Below are positions 24,642 through 33,409 of a stretch of 64,000 nt of DNA, one piece after another. The number at the start of each line of letters is the position of its first letter. Within the stretch, counting starts at the first letter, position 1. The translations under genes and the position numbers were made by a program. The notes under the pieces were generated by a model, which was not told the origin of the DNA, ran no database searches, and saw only the letters and a program-made list of their open reading frames with translations. Origin of the DNA: Actinopolymorpha sp. NPDC004070 (GTDB lineage: Bacteria; Actinomycetota; Actinomycetes; Propionibacteriales; Actinopolymorphaceae). The DNA is taken from NCBI RefSeq assembly GCF_040610475.1, contig NZ_JBEXMJ010000011.1, positions 124,001 through 188,000 of the forward strand. Reading direction: 5' to 3'.

Positions 24642-26188
24642 GCCCGACCGGCTCCAGCACCGGCACCGGCACCGGCCTGTCCGGCACCCGTCCCAGACGC
24701 CGGGTGGTCATCGTCGGCGCCGGGCTCGGCGGGCTGTCCGCCGCCTGCCACCTCGCCGGTGCGGGCCATCAGGTCACCGTCGTCGAGCAGGCCGCGCGCC
24801 CGGGCGGCCGGGCGGGGCGGATCGAGTCCGGCGGCTTCACCTTCGACACCGGACCGACCGTGCTCACCATGCCGGACCTGCTGGAGGCGACGTTCGCCGC
24901 GGCCGGCACCTCGATGGCCGACCTGCTGACGCTGCACCCGCTCGACCCGTCGTACCGCGCGAACTTCGCCGACGGCTCGACCATTGCACTCCGGCACGGC
25001 AGGGACGCGATGGCGGCGGAGATCCGGGAGAAGTGCGGGCCGGCCGAGGAGGCCGGGTTCGTGCACATGTGCGACTGGCTGGAATCGCTGTACCAGTTGG
25101 AGATGCCGGCGTTCATCGACCGCAACTACGACCACTTCTGGGACCTCGCGCGGCCGCTGGCGCCGGCGCTCGGACTGTTCCGGCTGGGTGCGCTGCGGCG
25201 GCTGGAGAGCGCGATCCGGCGGTACTTCACCGACGAGCGGCTGGTGCGGCTGTTCAGCTTCCAGGCGATGTACGCCGGGCTCGCGCCCCAGCAGGCCCTC
25301 GCGGTGTTCGCCGTGATCACCTACATGGACTCCGTGCGCGGGGTGTACTTCCCCGAGGGCGGCATCGGGGCGGTGCCGGCAGCGATGGCGACGGCCGCGC
25401 AGAAGGCGGGCGCCACCTTCGTCCACGGCGCCCGCGTCGTCCGCGTGCTGCACGAGGGCACCGTGTCCGGGTCGGCGAGCGCCGGTCGCGCCGCCCAGGT
25501 GCGGGGCGTCCTGCTCGCCGACGGCACCGAGATCCCCGCCGACGCCGTGGTCGTCAACGCCGACCTGCCGACGGCGTACCGCACGCTGCTGCCCGAGCTC
25601 GCGACACCCGTCGCCGCCCGCAAGGGCCGCTACTCCCCCTCGGCGTTCCTGTGGCACGTCGGGGTGCGCGGCCTCCCACCGCCCGAGGCGACCCACCACA
25701 ACATCCACTTCGGCAAGGAGTGGTCGTCGTCGTTCCGCACCCTGCTGCGCGAGGGCAAGCGGATGCCGGACCCCTCCGTGCTGGTCACCGTGCCCACGCT
25801 GACCGACCCAGGCCTGGCGCCGGACGGTTCCTCGGTGCTTTACGTCCTGGAGCCGGTGCCGAACCTGTCCGGCAAGGTCGACTGGACGGTCGAGCGCGGC
25901 GCCACCCGCGACCGGCTGGCCGGCCTCGTCTCCGACTGGGGCTACCCGAGCGACGTGGTGGTCGAGGAGACCGTCGACCCGACCGACTGGGCCTACCAGG
26001 GCATGGCACGGGGTACGCCGTTCGCCCTGGCGCACACGTTCTTCCAGTCCGGGCCGTTCCGACCGTCCAACGTCGACCGCCGGATGCGCGGCCTGGTCTT
26101 CGTCGGCAGCGGAACCGTCCCTGGCGTGGGCGTTCCCATGGTGCTCGTCTCCGGCCGGCTGGCCGCCGAACGCGTGGAGGAGTTGTGA
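24638..26188 (+). CDS. crtI: Phytoene desaturase CrtI
   Basis: The FAD-binding start RRVVIVGAGLGGLSAACHLA, ARPGGRAGRIESGGFTFDTG and PTVLTMPDLLEATF, the middle YMDSVRGVYFPEGGIGAVPA and the C-terminal VFVGSGTVPGVGVPMVLVSG are the CrtI signatures. The 516-aa length is normal. The membrane-associated enzyme converts phytoene to lycopene. ATGA overlaps with the genes on both sides show tight coupling. Confidence 0.96.
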   Translation: MSPTGSSTGTGTGLSGTRPRRRVVIVGAGLGGLSAACHLAGAGHQVTVVEQAARPGGRAGRIESGGFTFDTGPTVLTMPDLLEATFAAAGTSMADLLTLHPLDPSYRANFADGSTIALRHGRDAMAAEIREKCGPAEEAGFVHMCDWLESLYQLEMPAFIDRNYDHFWDLARPLAPALGLFRLGALRRLESAIRRYFTDERLVRLFSFQAMYAGLAPQQALAVFAVITYMDSVRGVYFPEGGIGAVPAAMATAAQKAGATFVHGARVVRVLHEGTVSGSASAGRAAQVRGVLLADGTEIPADAVVVNADLPTAYRTLLPELATPVAARKGRYSPSAFLWHVGVRGLPPPEATHHNIHFGKEWSSSFRTLLREGKRMPDPSVLVTVPTLTDPGLAPDGSSVLYVLEPVPNLSGKVDWTVERGATRDRLAGLVSDWGYPSDVVVEETVDPTDWAYQGMARGTPFALAHTFFQSGPFRPSNVDRRMRGLVFVGSGTVPGVGVPMVLVSGRLAAERVEEL

Positions 26189-27126
26189 GCGGGGGCTCTG
26201 CCGAGAACAACAGACCAGGCAAGAACGGGTTGACACCGGAACTCGAGCGGTCGTACGACCTGTGCCGCACGATCGCCCGCGCCCACGGCAAGACGTACTC
26301 GATGGCAGCCCGGCTGCTGGACGCCGAGCAACGCCGGCACGTGCACGCGGTGTACGCGTTCTGCCGGGTCGCCGACGACATCGTGGACGAGGCCGGCGAG
26401 CGTGACCTGGCCCGGACCCGGGCGGCGCTCACGGAGTTCGGCGCGAGATTCGACGCGGACCTCGCCACCGGCCACTCCGACCATCCCGTGCTCGCCGCCG
26501 TCGTGCACACCGCACGTACGCTGCACATCGACCCGGACTGCTTCACGAGGTTCATGCGGTCGATGTCGATGGACCTCGACACCACGAAGTACGGCACCTG
26601 GGCCGACCTGATGGACTACATGGACGGGTCGGCCGCGGTGATCGGCGAGATGATGGTGCCGGTGCTGCGGCCTCGTGACTTGGCGGCCCTGCGCCCGGCC
26701 CGCGACCTCGGGGTGGCGTTCCAGCTCACCAACTTCCTGCGCGACGTCGGCGAGGACCTCGACCGCGGCCGGGTCTACCTGCCGCAGGAGGACCTGTGGC
26801 GGTTCGGCGCGGACCCGCAGGCCCGCACGGTCACGCCGGAGTGGCGCGCGCTGATGAGGTTCGAGATCGCCCGTAACCGCGAGATCTACGCCGCCGCCGA
26901 CACCGGAATCCCCATGCTGGCAGGGCGTTCGGCGCGCTGCGTGCACACTGCCCGGGTGCTCTACAGCCAGATCCTCGAACGCATCGAGGCCGCCGACTAC
27001 GACGTGTTCACCGCTCGCGCCCGGGTGCCCGGGCGGAGGAAGCTGGCGGTCGCGGTGCGGTCGATGCTCGGGCGTCCTCCCGGGCACGCTGCCGGGCGCC
27101 CAGCCGATCCCACAGCAGCAACGTGA
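26185..27126 (+). CDS. crtB: Phytoene synthase CrtB
   Basis: Squalene/phytoene synthase landmarks are all present: SYDLCRTIARAHGKTYSMAA, YAFCRVADDIVDE (first Asp-rich motif), YMDGSAAVIGEMM, and FQLTNFLRDVGEDLDRGRVY with LPQEDL (second Asp-rich motif). It condenses two GGPP to phytoene. The GTG start overlaps the crtI stop (GTGA). Its last 119 bp lie antisense to the 3' end of crtYd. Confidence 0.96.
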   Translation: MSGGSAENNRPGKNGLTPELERSYDLCRTIARAHGKTYSMAARLLDAEQRRHVHAVYAFCRVADDIVDEAGERDLARTRAALTEFGARFDADLATGHSDHPVLAAVVHTARTLHIDPDCFTRFMRSMSMDLDTTKYGTWADLMDYMDGSAAVIGEMMVPVLRPRDLAALRPARDLGVAFQLTNFLRDVGEDLDRGRVYLPQEDLWRFGADPQARTVTPEWRALMRFEIARNREIYAAADTGIPMLAGRSARCVHTARVLYSQILERIEAADYDVFTARARVPGRRKLAVAVRSMLGRPPGHAAGRPADPTAAT

Positions 27127-27391
27127 GCGTCATGAGGCTGAAGCCGAACGCGAAGTCCTCCACCGGGATGTCCCACGGCATCCGGATACCGCTGGCGTGG
27201 CTCTCGGCGTACAACACGATCGGCGCGCTCAGCTTGGTGAGCCAGCCGTCCACCGGGATCTGGAAGCCGAACACGATGACGGCGGTGATCCAGAACGCCG
27301 GGCGGCGGAACATCCCGGTGCGCAGCCAGGCCAGCTCCAGCGCCACGACGAGGACCACCGACACGACCGCGGCCAGGGTGTACTCAGGCAT
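27008..27391 (-). CDS. crtYd: Lycopene cyclase subunit/domain CrtYd
   Basis: The 127-aa membrane protein has three hydrophobic segments (TLAAVVSVVLVVALELAWL, FWITAVIVFGFQIPV, FAFGFSLMTLTLLLWDRLG) and the family's PWDIPVEDFAFGF motif. With CrtYc it forms the heterodimeric actinobacterial lycopene cyclase, as in Brevibacterium and Corynebacterium. Its ATG overlaps the crtYc stop by 8 bp. The hydrophilic tail of about 35 residues is encoded in the convergent overlap with crtB. Confidence 0.9.
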   Translation of the reverse strand: MPEYTLAAVVSVVLVVALELAWLRTGMFRRPAFWITAVIVFGFQIPVDGWLTKLSAPIVLYAESHASGIRMPWDIPVEDFAFGFSLMTLTLLLWDRLGARQRAREDARASTAPRPPASSARAPGRER

Positions 27392-27779
27392 GCTCGGCCC
27401 CCTGCGGTTCCTCGGCTGTTCCGGGCCGGCGGGCGCGACGGCGGTCGGCGAGGTAGCCGAGCATGGTGCTCACCGACTCGTACGTCAGCAGCGCGCAGAT
27501 CGGGATCGCCAGGAAGAACGCGAACTCCTCCACCGGGATCCGCAGCGGCAGCAGCCAGCCGGTGGTGTAGCGGTCGCTGAAGTGCCAGTGGCCGCGGGCG
27601 ACCGCCACCGCGTCCCAGGCGAGGAACACCACCAGCACCGGGACGAGCGTCCGCACCAGCCGGCTCGGGCGGCGGTAGACCCGGGCGCGGAACACGAACT
27701 CCAACGGCAGGGTCAACACCAGGCACGCCGCCATCAGCAGGAGGTACTGGAACCTGTCGATCTGCGGACTCCTCGGCAC
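27384..27779 (-). CDS. crtYc: Lycopene cyclase subunit/domain CrtYc
   Basis: The protein carries FQYLLLMAACLVLTLPLEFV, FRARVYRRP and LRIPVEEFAFFLAIPICALL, the CrtYc signature with the conserved PxEE. Three membrane segments are seen. The start is unclear: GTG at 27779 lacks a ribosome binding site, while GAGGAG lies 7 nt before an ATC codon at 27761 that sits exactly where homologs have Met (xDRFQYLL). It is divergent from the B12 regulator with about 110 bp between them, where the light-controlled promoters should lie. Confidence 0.88.
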   Translation of the reverse strand: MPRSPQIDRFQYLLLMAACLVLTLPLEFVFRARVYRRPSRLVRTLVPVLVVFLAWDAVAVARGHWHFSDRYTTGWLLPLRIPVEEFAFFLAIPICALLTYESVSTMLGYLADRRRARRPGTAEEPQGAEHA

Positions 27780-27886
27780 TCGGTGCGAAACGGCGACACT
27801 CCTGAAGTCTGCCCTGCGACCGACCCACGGCGACTGGTCCGGCCGGGCGTACGCGCGGACAGACCACCTGCGAGGGTAGTAACGAG

Positions 27887-28786
27887 ATGACCGGCACCCA
27901 GGGTTCCGGGGGCCGCGACCGCGACGACGATCCCGCCGATCAGGTGGATTCCCCGCGTTCGGGACACCCTCTCGACCTCGCCGAGGTGGCTCGGCGGCTG
28001 GACGTGCACTACATGACGGCCTACCGCTATATCCGCCTCGGCCGGCTGCCCGCTGCCCACAGCGGCGGGCGCTGGTGGGTGGATCCGGCCGATCTGGACC
28101 GGTTCGTCGCCCAGCGTTCCGCCGCACCGCCCGCACGGCGCGGCGACTGGCATCCGGAGGCCTACCGCACCCGGCTCGGCGAACGCATGGTCGAGGGCGA
28201 CGAGGCGGGTGCCTGGGCGGTGGTGGAGTCCTCGCTGGTGTCCGGCGTCGCGCCGAAGGAGGTGATCCTCGGCGTACTCGCCCCGGCGATGCGGGCCATC
28301 GGCGACGGCTGGCAGGAGGGCCGGTACACCGTGGCCGAGGAACACCGCGCCAGTACCGTCGCCCTGCGCCTGGTCGGCCGGCTCGGGCCGCTGTTCGCCC
28401 GCCGGGGACGCCCGCGCGGCATCGTCGTCCTGGCCGCGGTGGCGGGCGACCCCCACAGCCTGCCCACCGCGATGGTCGCCGACGTGCTGCGCGGCGAGGG
28501 GTACGCCCTGGTCGACCTCGGCGCCGACGCACCCGTCCGGTCGGTGGTCGAGGCGGTCGGCAAGACGCCGCGACTGCTCGCGCTCGGGCTGAGCGCCGGC
28601 GCCGACCAGCACCTGGAAGCCGTACGCCGCACCGTCGGCGCCGTCCGCGCGGAGCGGCCCGAGCTGCCGATCTACGTCGGTGGCCCGGCGGTGGTCTCCG
28701 CCCGGCAGGCCACCGACCTCGGCGCGAACGGCTGGGCCGCCGACGCGGCCGGGTTCGCCGACCTTCTGGAAGGACTGACCCCTTGA
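27887..28786 (+). CDS. carH: AdoCbl-binding light-responsive transcriptional regulator (CarH/LitR type)
   Basis: Residues 28-75 are a helix-turn-helix (LDLAEVARRLDVHYMTAYRY, GRWWVDPADLDRFV). Residues 85-165 are the four-helix B12-cap with the WX9EH motif: W142, E152, H153 in GWQEGRYTVAEEH. Residues 175-295 are the cobalamin-binding Rossmann domain, with D188-P-H190 as the DxH lower-ligand motif. CarH-type proteins bind operators as tetramers in the dark and release DNA when light cleaves the Co-C bond. It is adjacent to crtYc, phr and crtTU, so it is the likely light switch of the island. It overlaps phr by TTGA. Confidence 0.92.
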   Translation: MTGTQGSGGRDRDDDPADQVDSPRSGHPLDLAEVARRLDVHYMTAYRYIRLGRLPAAHSGGRWWVDPADLDRFVAQRSAAPPARRGDWHPEAYRTRLGERMVEGDEAGAWAVVESSLVSGVAPKEVILGVLAPAMRAIGDGWQEGRYTVAEEHRASTVALRLVGRLGPLFARRGRPRGIVVLAAVAGDPHSLPTAMVADVLRGEGYALVDLGADAPVRSVVEAVGKTPRLLALGLSAGADQHLEAVRRTVGAVRAERPELPIYVGGPAVVSARQATDLGANGWAADAAGFADLLEGLTP

Positions 28787-30192
28787 GCCACGCCGAGCCG
28801 CCCGCCACCGGGGCCCCCGGCACGGGAACATCCGCGGCGGCGGGCCACACCACGGTGGTGCTGTTCACCCGTGACCTGCGGGTTCGCGACCACCCGGCGC
28901 TGGCCGCCGCGTGCCGGTGGTCCGCGCGGGTGGTGCCGCTGTTCGTCGTGGACGACCGGATCGTCCGCGGCCGGTACGCCTCACCCAACCGGGGCGCGTT
29001 CCTGGGCGAGGCGCTGGCCGACCTGCGGGCCGGCCTGCGCGAGCGCGGCGGGGACCTGGTGGTCCGGTCCGGCGACCCGGTGGCCGAGACGCTGCGGGTG
29101 GCGAAGGAGGTCGGGGCGGACCGGCTGGCCGTCAGCGCCGACGTCACGGCGTACGCCCTGGCCAGACAGGACCGGCTGGCCCGGGAGTGTGAGCGCGCGG
29201 GGCTGGACCTGCGGGTGTTCCCCGGCGTCACCGTGGTCCCGCCGGGTGAGCTCCGGCCCGCCTCGGGTGCGTCGTACCAGGTCTTCACGCCGTACTGGCG
29301 GGCCTGGGAGTCCGCCACCTGGCGTAATCCCGACCGTGCGCCGGCGCGGGTCGACCTTCCGGACGGGATCGCGCCCGGTGACCTGCCCGGCCGCTCCGAC
29401 CTGGTGTTCGGCGAGACGTCGCCGCGGCTGCCGAAGGGCGGGGAGAGCGCGGGCCGGGCCGTACTGGACGCCTACGTGCGCAGGCTGCCCGCCGGCGGCG
29501 GCGAACTCGACCGGGACGACCTGGCCGGCGACCAGACCACCCGGCTCAGCCCGTACTTCCACCTCGGCTGCCTGTCGCCGCTCTGGGTCGCCAACCGGCT
29601 GCGCGGGAGGGCCGACGACGTCGTACGCCAACTGTGCTGGCGGGACTTCTACCACCAGGTGACCGCCGCGTTCCCGCGCATCACCACCGACGACCTGCGC
29701 AACCGGGGCCGGGAGTGGACCGCCGACATCGAGGACGCGGTGGAGGCGTGGCGGACCGGGCACACCGGCGTACCCCTCGTGGACGCCGGGATGCGGCAAC
29801 TGCTCGCCGAGGGCTGGATGCACAACCGTGCCCGGATGCTGGTGGCGTCGTTCCTCACCAAGCAACTCGGGATTGACTGGCGGATCGGCGCCGCGCACTT
29901 CATGCACTGGCTGGTCGACGGCGACGTCGCCAACAACTACGGCAACTGGCAGTGGGTCGCGGGCACCGGCAACGACACCAGGCCCAACCGGGTGCTCAGC
30001 CCGATCCGCCAGGGTGAGCGCTTCGACGCCGACGGGGAGTACGTCCGCCGGTACGTCCCCGAGCTGGCCGGGATCGCGGGCGGCGCGGCGCACCAGCCGT
30101 GGCGGCTGCCCGAGGACGTCCGCCGTAATCTGGACTACCCGCCACCGTTGATCGACCCCGTGCCCAGGCGCGGACAGAGGGGGCCCACGTGA
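28783..30192 (+). CDS. phr: Deoxyribodipyrimidine photolyase
   Basis: The antenna domain starts VVLFTRDLRVRDHPALAAA. The FAD domain shows TTRLSPYFHLGCLSPLWVAN, LCWRDFYHQV, GVPLVDAGMRQL, GWMHNRARMLVASFLTK and DGDVANNYGNWQWVAGTG, all class I CPD photolyase/cryptochrome landmarks including the Trp electron chain. It uses blue light to repair pyrimidine dimers. The TTG start overlaps the regulator stop, and its stop overlaps the next GTG start, so the photolyase is translationally coupled to both neighbours. Confidence 0.95.
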   Translation: MSHAEPPATGAPGTGTSAAAGHTTVVLFTRDLRVRDHPALAAACRWSARVVPLFVVDDRIVRGRYASPNRGAFLGEALADLRAGLRERGGDLVVRSGDPVAETLRVAKEVGADRLAVSADVTAYALARQDRLARECERAGLDLRVFPGVTVVPPGELRPASGASYQVFTPYWRAWESATWRNPDRAPARVDLPDGIAPGDLPGRSDLVFGETSPRLPKGGESAGRAVLDAYVRRLPAGGGELDRDDLAGDQTTRLSPYFHLGCLSPLWVANRLRGRADDVVRQLCWRDFYHQVTAAFPRITTDDLRNRGREWTADIEDAVEAWRTGHTGVPLVDAGMRQLLAEGWMHNRARMLVASFLTKQLGIDWRIGAAHFMHWLVDGDVANNYGNWQWVAGTGNDTRPNRVLSPIRQGERFDADGEYVRRYVPELAGIAGGAAHQPWRLPEDVRRNLDYPPPLIDPVPRRGQRGPT

Positions 30193-32585
30193 CCGACCGG
30201 CTGTTGCGCCCGGCCGAGGTGGTGGCGGGCTTCGACGACGCGGCCGACACCTACGACCTTCTGGTCGGATCCAATCCCGGCTACCACACCCACCTGCGCA
30301 GGTCGGCCCGCCGGCTGGTGCCCTCGTCGTCCGGCGACGGCTCCGGGCTGCGGCTGCTCGACCTCGGCTGCGGCACCGGTGCGTCCACCGCCGCCCTGCT
30401 GCGGGTCGCGCCGCGCGCCCGGGTCGTCGCCGTCGACGGGTCGGCCGGGATGCTGGCCCAGGCACGGCGCAAGCCCTGGCCGGCCGGGGTGAGGTTCGTC
30501 CACGCGGACGCCTCGAATCTGACCGCCGGGCTGGCCGCGGCCGGTGAGGACGGCCCGTTCGACGGGGTGCTGGCCGCCTACCTGCTGCGCAACCTCGACG
30601 ATCCCGACGCCCTGCTGCGTGAGGTGCTCGGCCTGCTGCGTCCGGGCGGGACGCTCGCCGTGCACGAGTACTCCGTCGCCGGGTCCGCGCTCAGCCGCGC
30701 CGTCTGGCGGGCGGTGTGCGCGTCGATCATCGTGCCGATGGGCCGGGCGGTGTCCGGTCATCCCGCGTTGTACGAACACCTGCGACACAGCGTGCTGCAC
30801 TTCGACAGTGTGGGCCAGCTGTCCGCGCGGCTGCGGTCGGCGGGCTTCACCCGGGTGCGGGTGGCGCCGATGTCGGGCTGGCAGCGCGGGATCGTGCACA
30901 CGTTCCTCGCCAGCCGTCCGGCCGACGGACAGGTGAACGCTCAGCTCAACGGCCACGCCAACGGCCACGTCGGCGAACTCCCGGACAAGCGGGGCGACGG
31001 CTCCGCCGCCCGGCCCGGCGACACCGCCGACACGCCGCGGCCGCCGGGGCGGGACCGCCGGGCGACACTGCTCCCCTCCCCCACGGTGGGCCCGGTGTCG
31101 CCGCCGCCGGCCACTCCCCGGGTCGCCGTCGTCGGCGGCGGGATCGCCGGGGTGAGCACAGCGGTCGCGCTGGCCGAACGCGGTGTCCGGGTCGTGTTGT
31201 TCGAACGCGAGCCACAGCTCGGTGGGCGGCTGGCCGGCTGGACCACCCGGCTGAACGACGGCAGCGACGTCACCATGACCCGCGGCTTCCACGCGTTCTT
31301 CCGGCAGTACTACAACCTGCGCGCCCTGATCGGGCGAGTCGACCCCGGGCTCACCTCACTCGTCCCGCTGCGCGACTACCCGCTGCTGCACGCCGACGGT
31401 GTGCGCGACACGTTCACCCGGGTGCCGCGTACGCCGCCGTTGAACGCCGCCGTCTTCGCCGCGACCAGCCCCACGTTCGCCGCCCGCGACTTCCTCCGGC
31501 TGAACCCCCGGGCCGCGCTGCCGATGGTGGACGTGTCGGTGCCCGACGTCTACCACCGGCTGGACGAGGTGGACGCGCTCACGTTCCTGAACCGCATCGG
31601 CTTCCCGGCGGCGGCTCGCGACCTGGCGTTCTCGGTGTTCTCCCGGAGCTTCTTCGCCGACCCGCGCGACCTGTCCGCGGCCGAACTGGTGGCGATGTTC
31701 CACCTGTACTTCCTCGGCTCCAGCGAGGGGCTGCTGTTCGACGTGCCGTCGGCGCCGTTCCCGCAGGCGTTGTGGAACCCGCTCGCGAACTACCTGTACG
31801 ACCGCGGCGCGCAAGTAGAGCTTGACACCCCGGTACGCGCGGTCGAGCCGAGCACGGTCGGCGGAGGTGGCCGTACCCACCTCGTGCACACCGACCGCGC
31901 GGTCTACGACGTGGACGGTGTGGTGCTGGCCGCCGACGTACCCGGTCTGCGATCCCTGGCGACCGGATCCTCCGCACTCGGCACGCCCGAGTGGCGGGAC
32001 CAGCTCGCCGGGCTGCCGAGCGCACCGGCGTTCCTGGTCTCCCGGCTGTGGCTGTCCAGGCCGGTGCGGGCGGACCGACCGGCGTTCGCGGGTACGGCGG
32101 GATATGGCCCGCTGGACAACGTGAGCGTGCTGGACAGGTACGAGGACGAGGCCCGGGCCTGGGCTCAGCGCGCCGGCGGGTCGGTGGTCGAGTTGCACGC
32201 GTACGCCGTGCCCGACGGCACCGACGTGGACAAACTGCGCCACGAAGTGCTCGAGCAGCTGCACCGGGTGTTCCCCGAGACCGCCGACGCGACCGTGGTG
32301 GACGAACGCCACGAGTTCCGCGCGGACTGCCCGCTGTTCCCGCCCGGCGGGTTCGACCGGCGGCCCACCGTCACCACCCCGGACCCGGCCGTCGTCGTCG
32401 CGGGTGACCTGGTGCGGGTGGACGCGCCGGTGGCGTTGATGGAACGCGCCGCCACCAGCGGCCTGCTCGCGGCCAACCACCTGCTCGCCCGGTGGGGCCG
32501 GGAGACGCACCCGGTGTGGAGCGTCCCGAACGCCGGCCGGTGGCGGGCGCTGCGCGCGTTGTCCCGCCGGTACGCAAGGTCGTGA
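30189..32585 (+). CDS. crtU: CrtT-CrtU fusion: SAM methyltransferase + carotene desaturase/methyltransferase (isorenieratene-synthase-like)
   Basis: Residues 1-245 are a class I methyltransferase with LLDLGCGTGASTAALL (motif I, residues 56-71) and VLAAYLLRNLDDPDALLREV, similar to CrtT/UbiE proteins. Residues 245-308 are a disordered linker with NGH repeats. Residues 309-798 are a CrtU-like FAD desaturase: VAVVGGGIAGVSTAVALAER, RGFHAFFRQYYNLRALIG near residue 364, FADPRDLSAAELVAMFHLYF and VVVAGDLVRVDAPVALMERA. CrtU converts beta-ionone rings to aromatic phi rings. crtT and crtU are separate adjacent genes in Streptomyces; here they form one 798-aa chain. Aromatic end groups are inferred. Confidence 0.87.
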   Translation: MTDRLLRPAEVVAGFDDAADTYDLLVGSNPGYHTHLRRSARRLVPSSSGDGSGLRLLDLGCGTGASTAALLRVAPRARVVAVDGSAGMLAQARRKPWPAGVRFVHADASNLTAGLAAAGEDGPFDGVLAAYLLRNLDDPDALLREVLGLLRPGGTLAVHEYSVAGSALSRAVWRAVCASIIVPMGRAVSGHPALYEHLRHSVLHFDSVGQLSARLRSAGFTRVRVAPMSGWQRGIVHTFLASRPADGQVNAQLNGHANGHVGELPDKRGDGSAARPGDTADTPRPPGRDRRATLLPSPTVGPVSPPPATPRVAVVGGGIAGVSTAVALAERGVRVVLFEREPQLGGRLAGWTTRLNDGSDVTMTRGFHAFFRQYYNLRALIGRVDPGLTSLVPLRDYPLLHADGVRDTFTRVPRTPPLNAAVFAATSPTFAARDFLRLNPRAALPMVDVSVPDVYHRLDEVDALTFLNRIGFPAAARDLAFSVFSRSFFADPRDLSAAELVAMFHLYFLGSSEGLLFDVPSAPFPQALWNPLANYLYDRGAQVELDTPVRAVEPSTVGGGGRTHLVHTDRAVYDVDGVVLAADVPGLRSLATGSSALGTPEWRDQLAGLPSAPAFLVSRLWLSRPVRADRPAFAGTAGYGPLDNVSVLDRYEDEARAWAQRAGGSVVELHAYAVPDGTDVDKLRHEVLEQLHRVFPETADATVVDERHEFRADCPLFPPGGFDRRPTVTTPDPAVVVAGDLVRVDAPVALMERAATSGLLAANHLLARWGRETHPVWSVPNAGRWRALRALSRRYARS

Positions 32586-32615
32586 GCGGGCTGACGGGCC
32601 GAACGCCACAGTTTC

Positions 32616-33380
32616 ATGGCTGAGCAGCGGCTGGAGGGCGGGAACGTCGGCGGTGCGGTGCGGTCAGGGGACACGGTTCGCCGGGCGGCCGGTCCCTGGA
32701 CGCCGGCCGTGCACGCGCTGCTCGTACACCTTGCCGACAAGGGGTTCACCGGCGCGCCACGACCCCTCGGGTTCGACGTGCAGGGCCGGGAAGTGCTCAC
32801 CTTCCTGGAAGGCGAGACAGTCGGAACCCGTAGGCCGCGGCCGGCCTGGGTGCACGCCGAGGACACCCTCGACCAGGTCGCCCGCTGGATGCGCGCCTAC
32901 CACCAGGCCGTCGCCGACTTCGTGCCACCCGCCGGTGCCGTCTGGCGCGGGGGCGGCACGTGGTCTCCGGGCCTGATCATCGCCCACAACGACGCCGCCA
33001 CCTACAACGCGGCCTGGCATCAGGGCAGGCTCACCGGGTTCTTCGACTGGGACTTCGCCGGGCCGGCCACACCTGCGTGGGACCTGGCTCTCACCGCCTT
33101 CAGCTGGGTTCCCCTGCACACCCGGGACGTCGTCGCCGCCGAAGGATTCACCGACTTCGCCGCCAGACCGCGCCGGCTGGCCCGGTTCCTTCGTACCTAC
33201 GGGTGGCCGTCGACGACCGGAGAGTTCCTGGACGTGGTCGAGGCACGCGCCAGGTCACAGGCCGACAGCATCCGCGACCTCGCCGCCTCAGGAGACGAGG
33301 CATTCGTACGACTGCTCGGCCAGGGCATCCCCGATGCCCTGGACCAGGCGGTCGCCGAACTCGCGACCTTCCCGCGATAG
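32616..33380 (+). CDS. Phosphotransferase (APH)-family protein
   Basis: The 254-aa protein shows the catalytic loop IIAHNDAATYNAAW (HND variant of HGD, with Asp and Asn kept) and the metal site GFFDWDFAGPATPAWDLALT. The N-lobe begins GGNVGGAVRSGDTVRR, so the start at ATG 32616 is well placed. It follows crtTU by 30 bp and may be the last gene of the regulator-photolyase operon, or independent. Substrate is unknown. Confidence 0.87.
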   Translation: MAEQRLEGGNVGGAVRSGDTVRRAAGPWTPAVHALLVHLADKGFTGAPRPLGFDVQGREVLTFLEGETVGTRRPRPAWVHAEDTLDQVARWMRAYHQAVADFVPPAGAVWRGGGTWSPGLIIAHNDAATYNAAWHQGRLTGFFDWDFAGPATPAWDLALTAFSWVPLHTRDVVAAEGFTDFAARPRRLARFLRTYGWPSTTGEFLDVVEARARSQADSIRDLAASGDEAFVRLLGQGIPDALDQAVAELATFPR

Positions 33381-33409
33381 CGTCCGGATCTCGCCTCTGC
33401 GCGTCCGGC

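Noticed and set aside
24476..26236. Long open frames antisense to crtI, crtB, crtTU and pckG (up to about 600 codons)
   Set aside because: They mirror real genes with GC-rich third positions, have low-complexity Arg/Gly/Pro content and show no family motifs.
30135..31292. Minus-strand frame overlapping crtT and photolyase ends
   Set aside because: Composition is a shadow of the plus-strand fusion gene; no motif or ribosome binding site.
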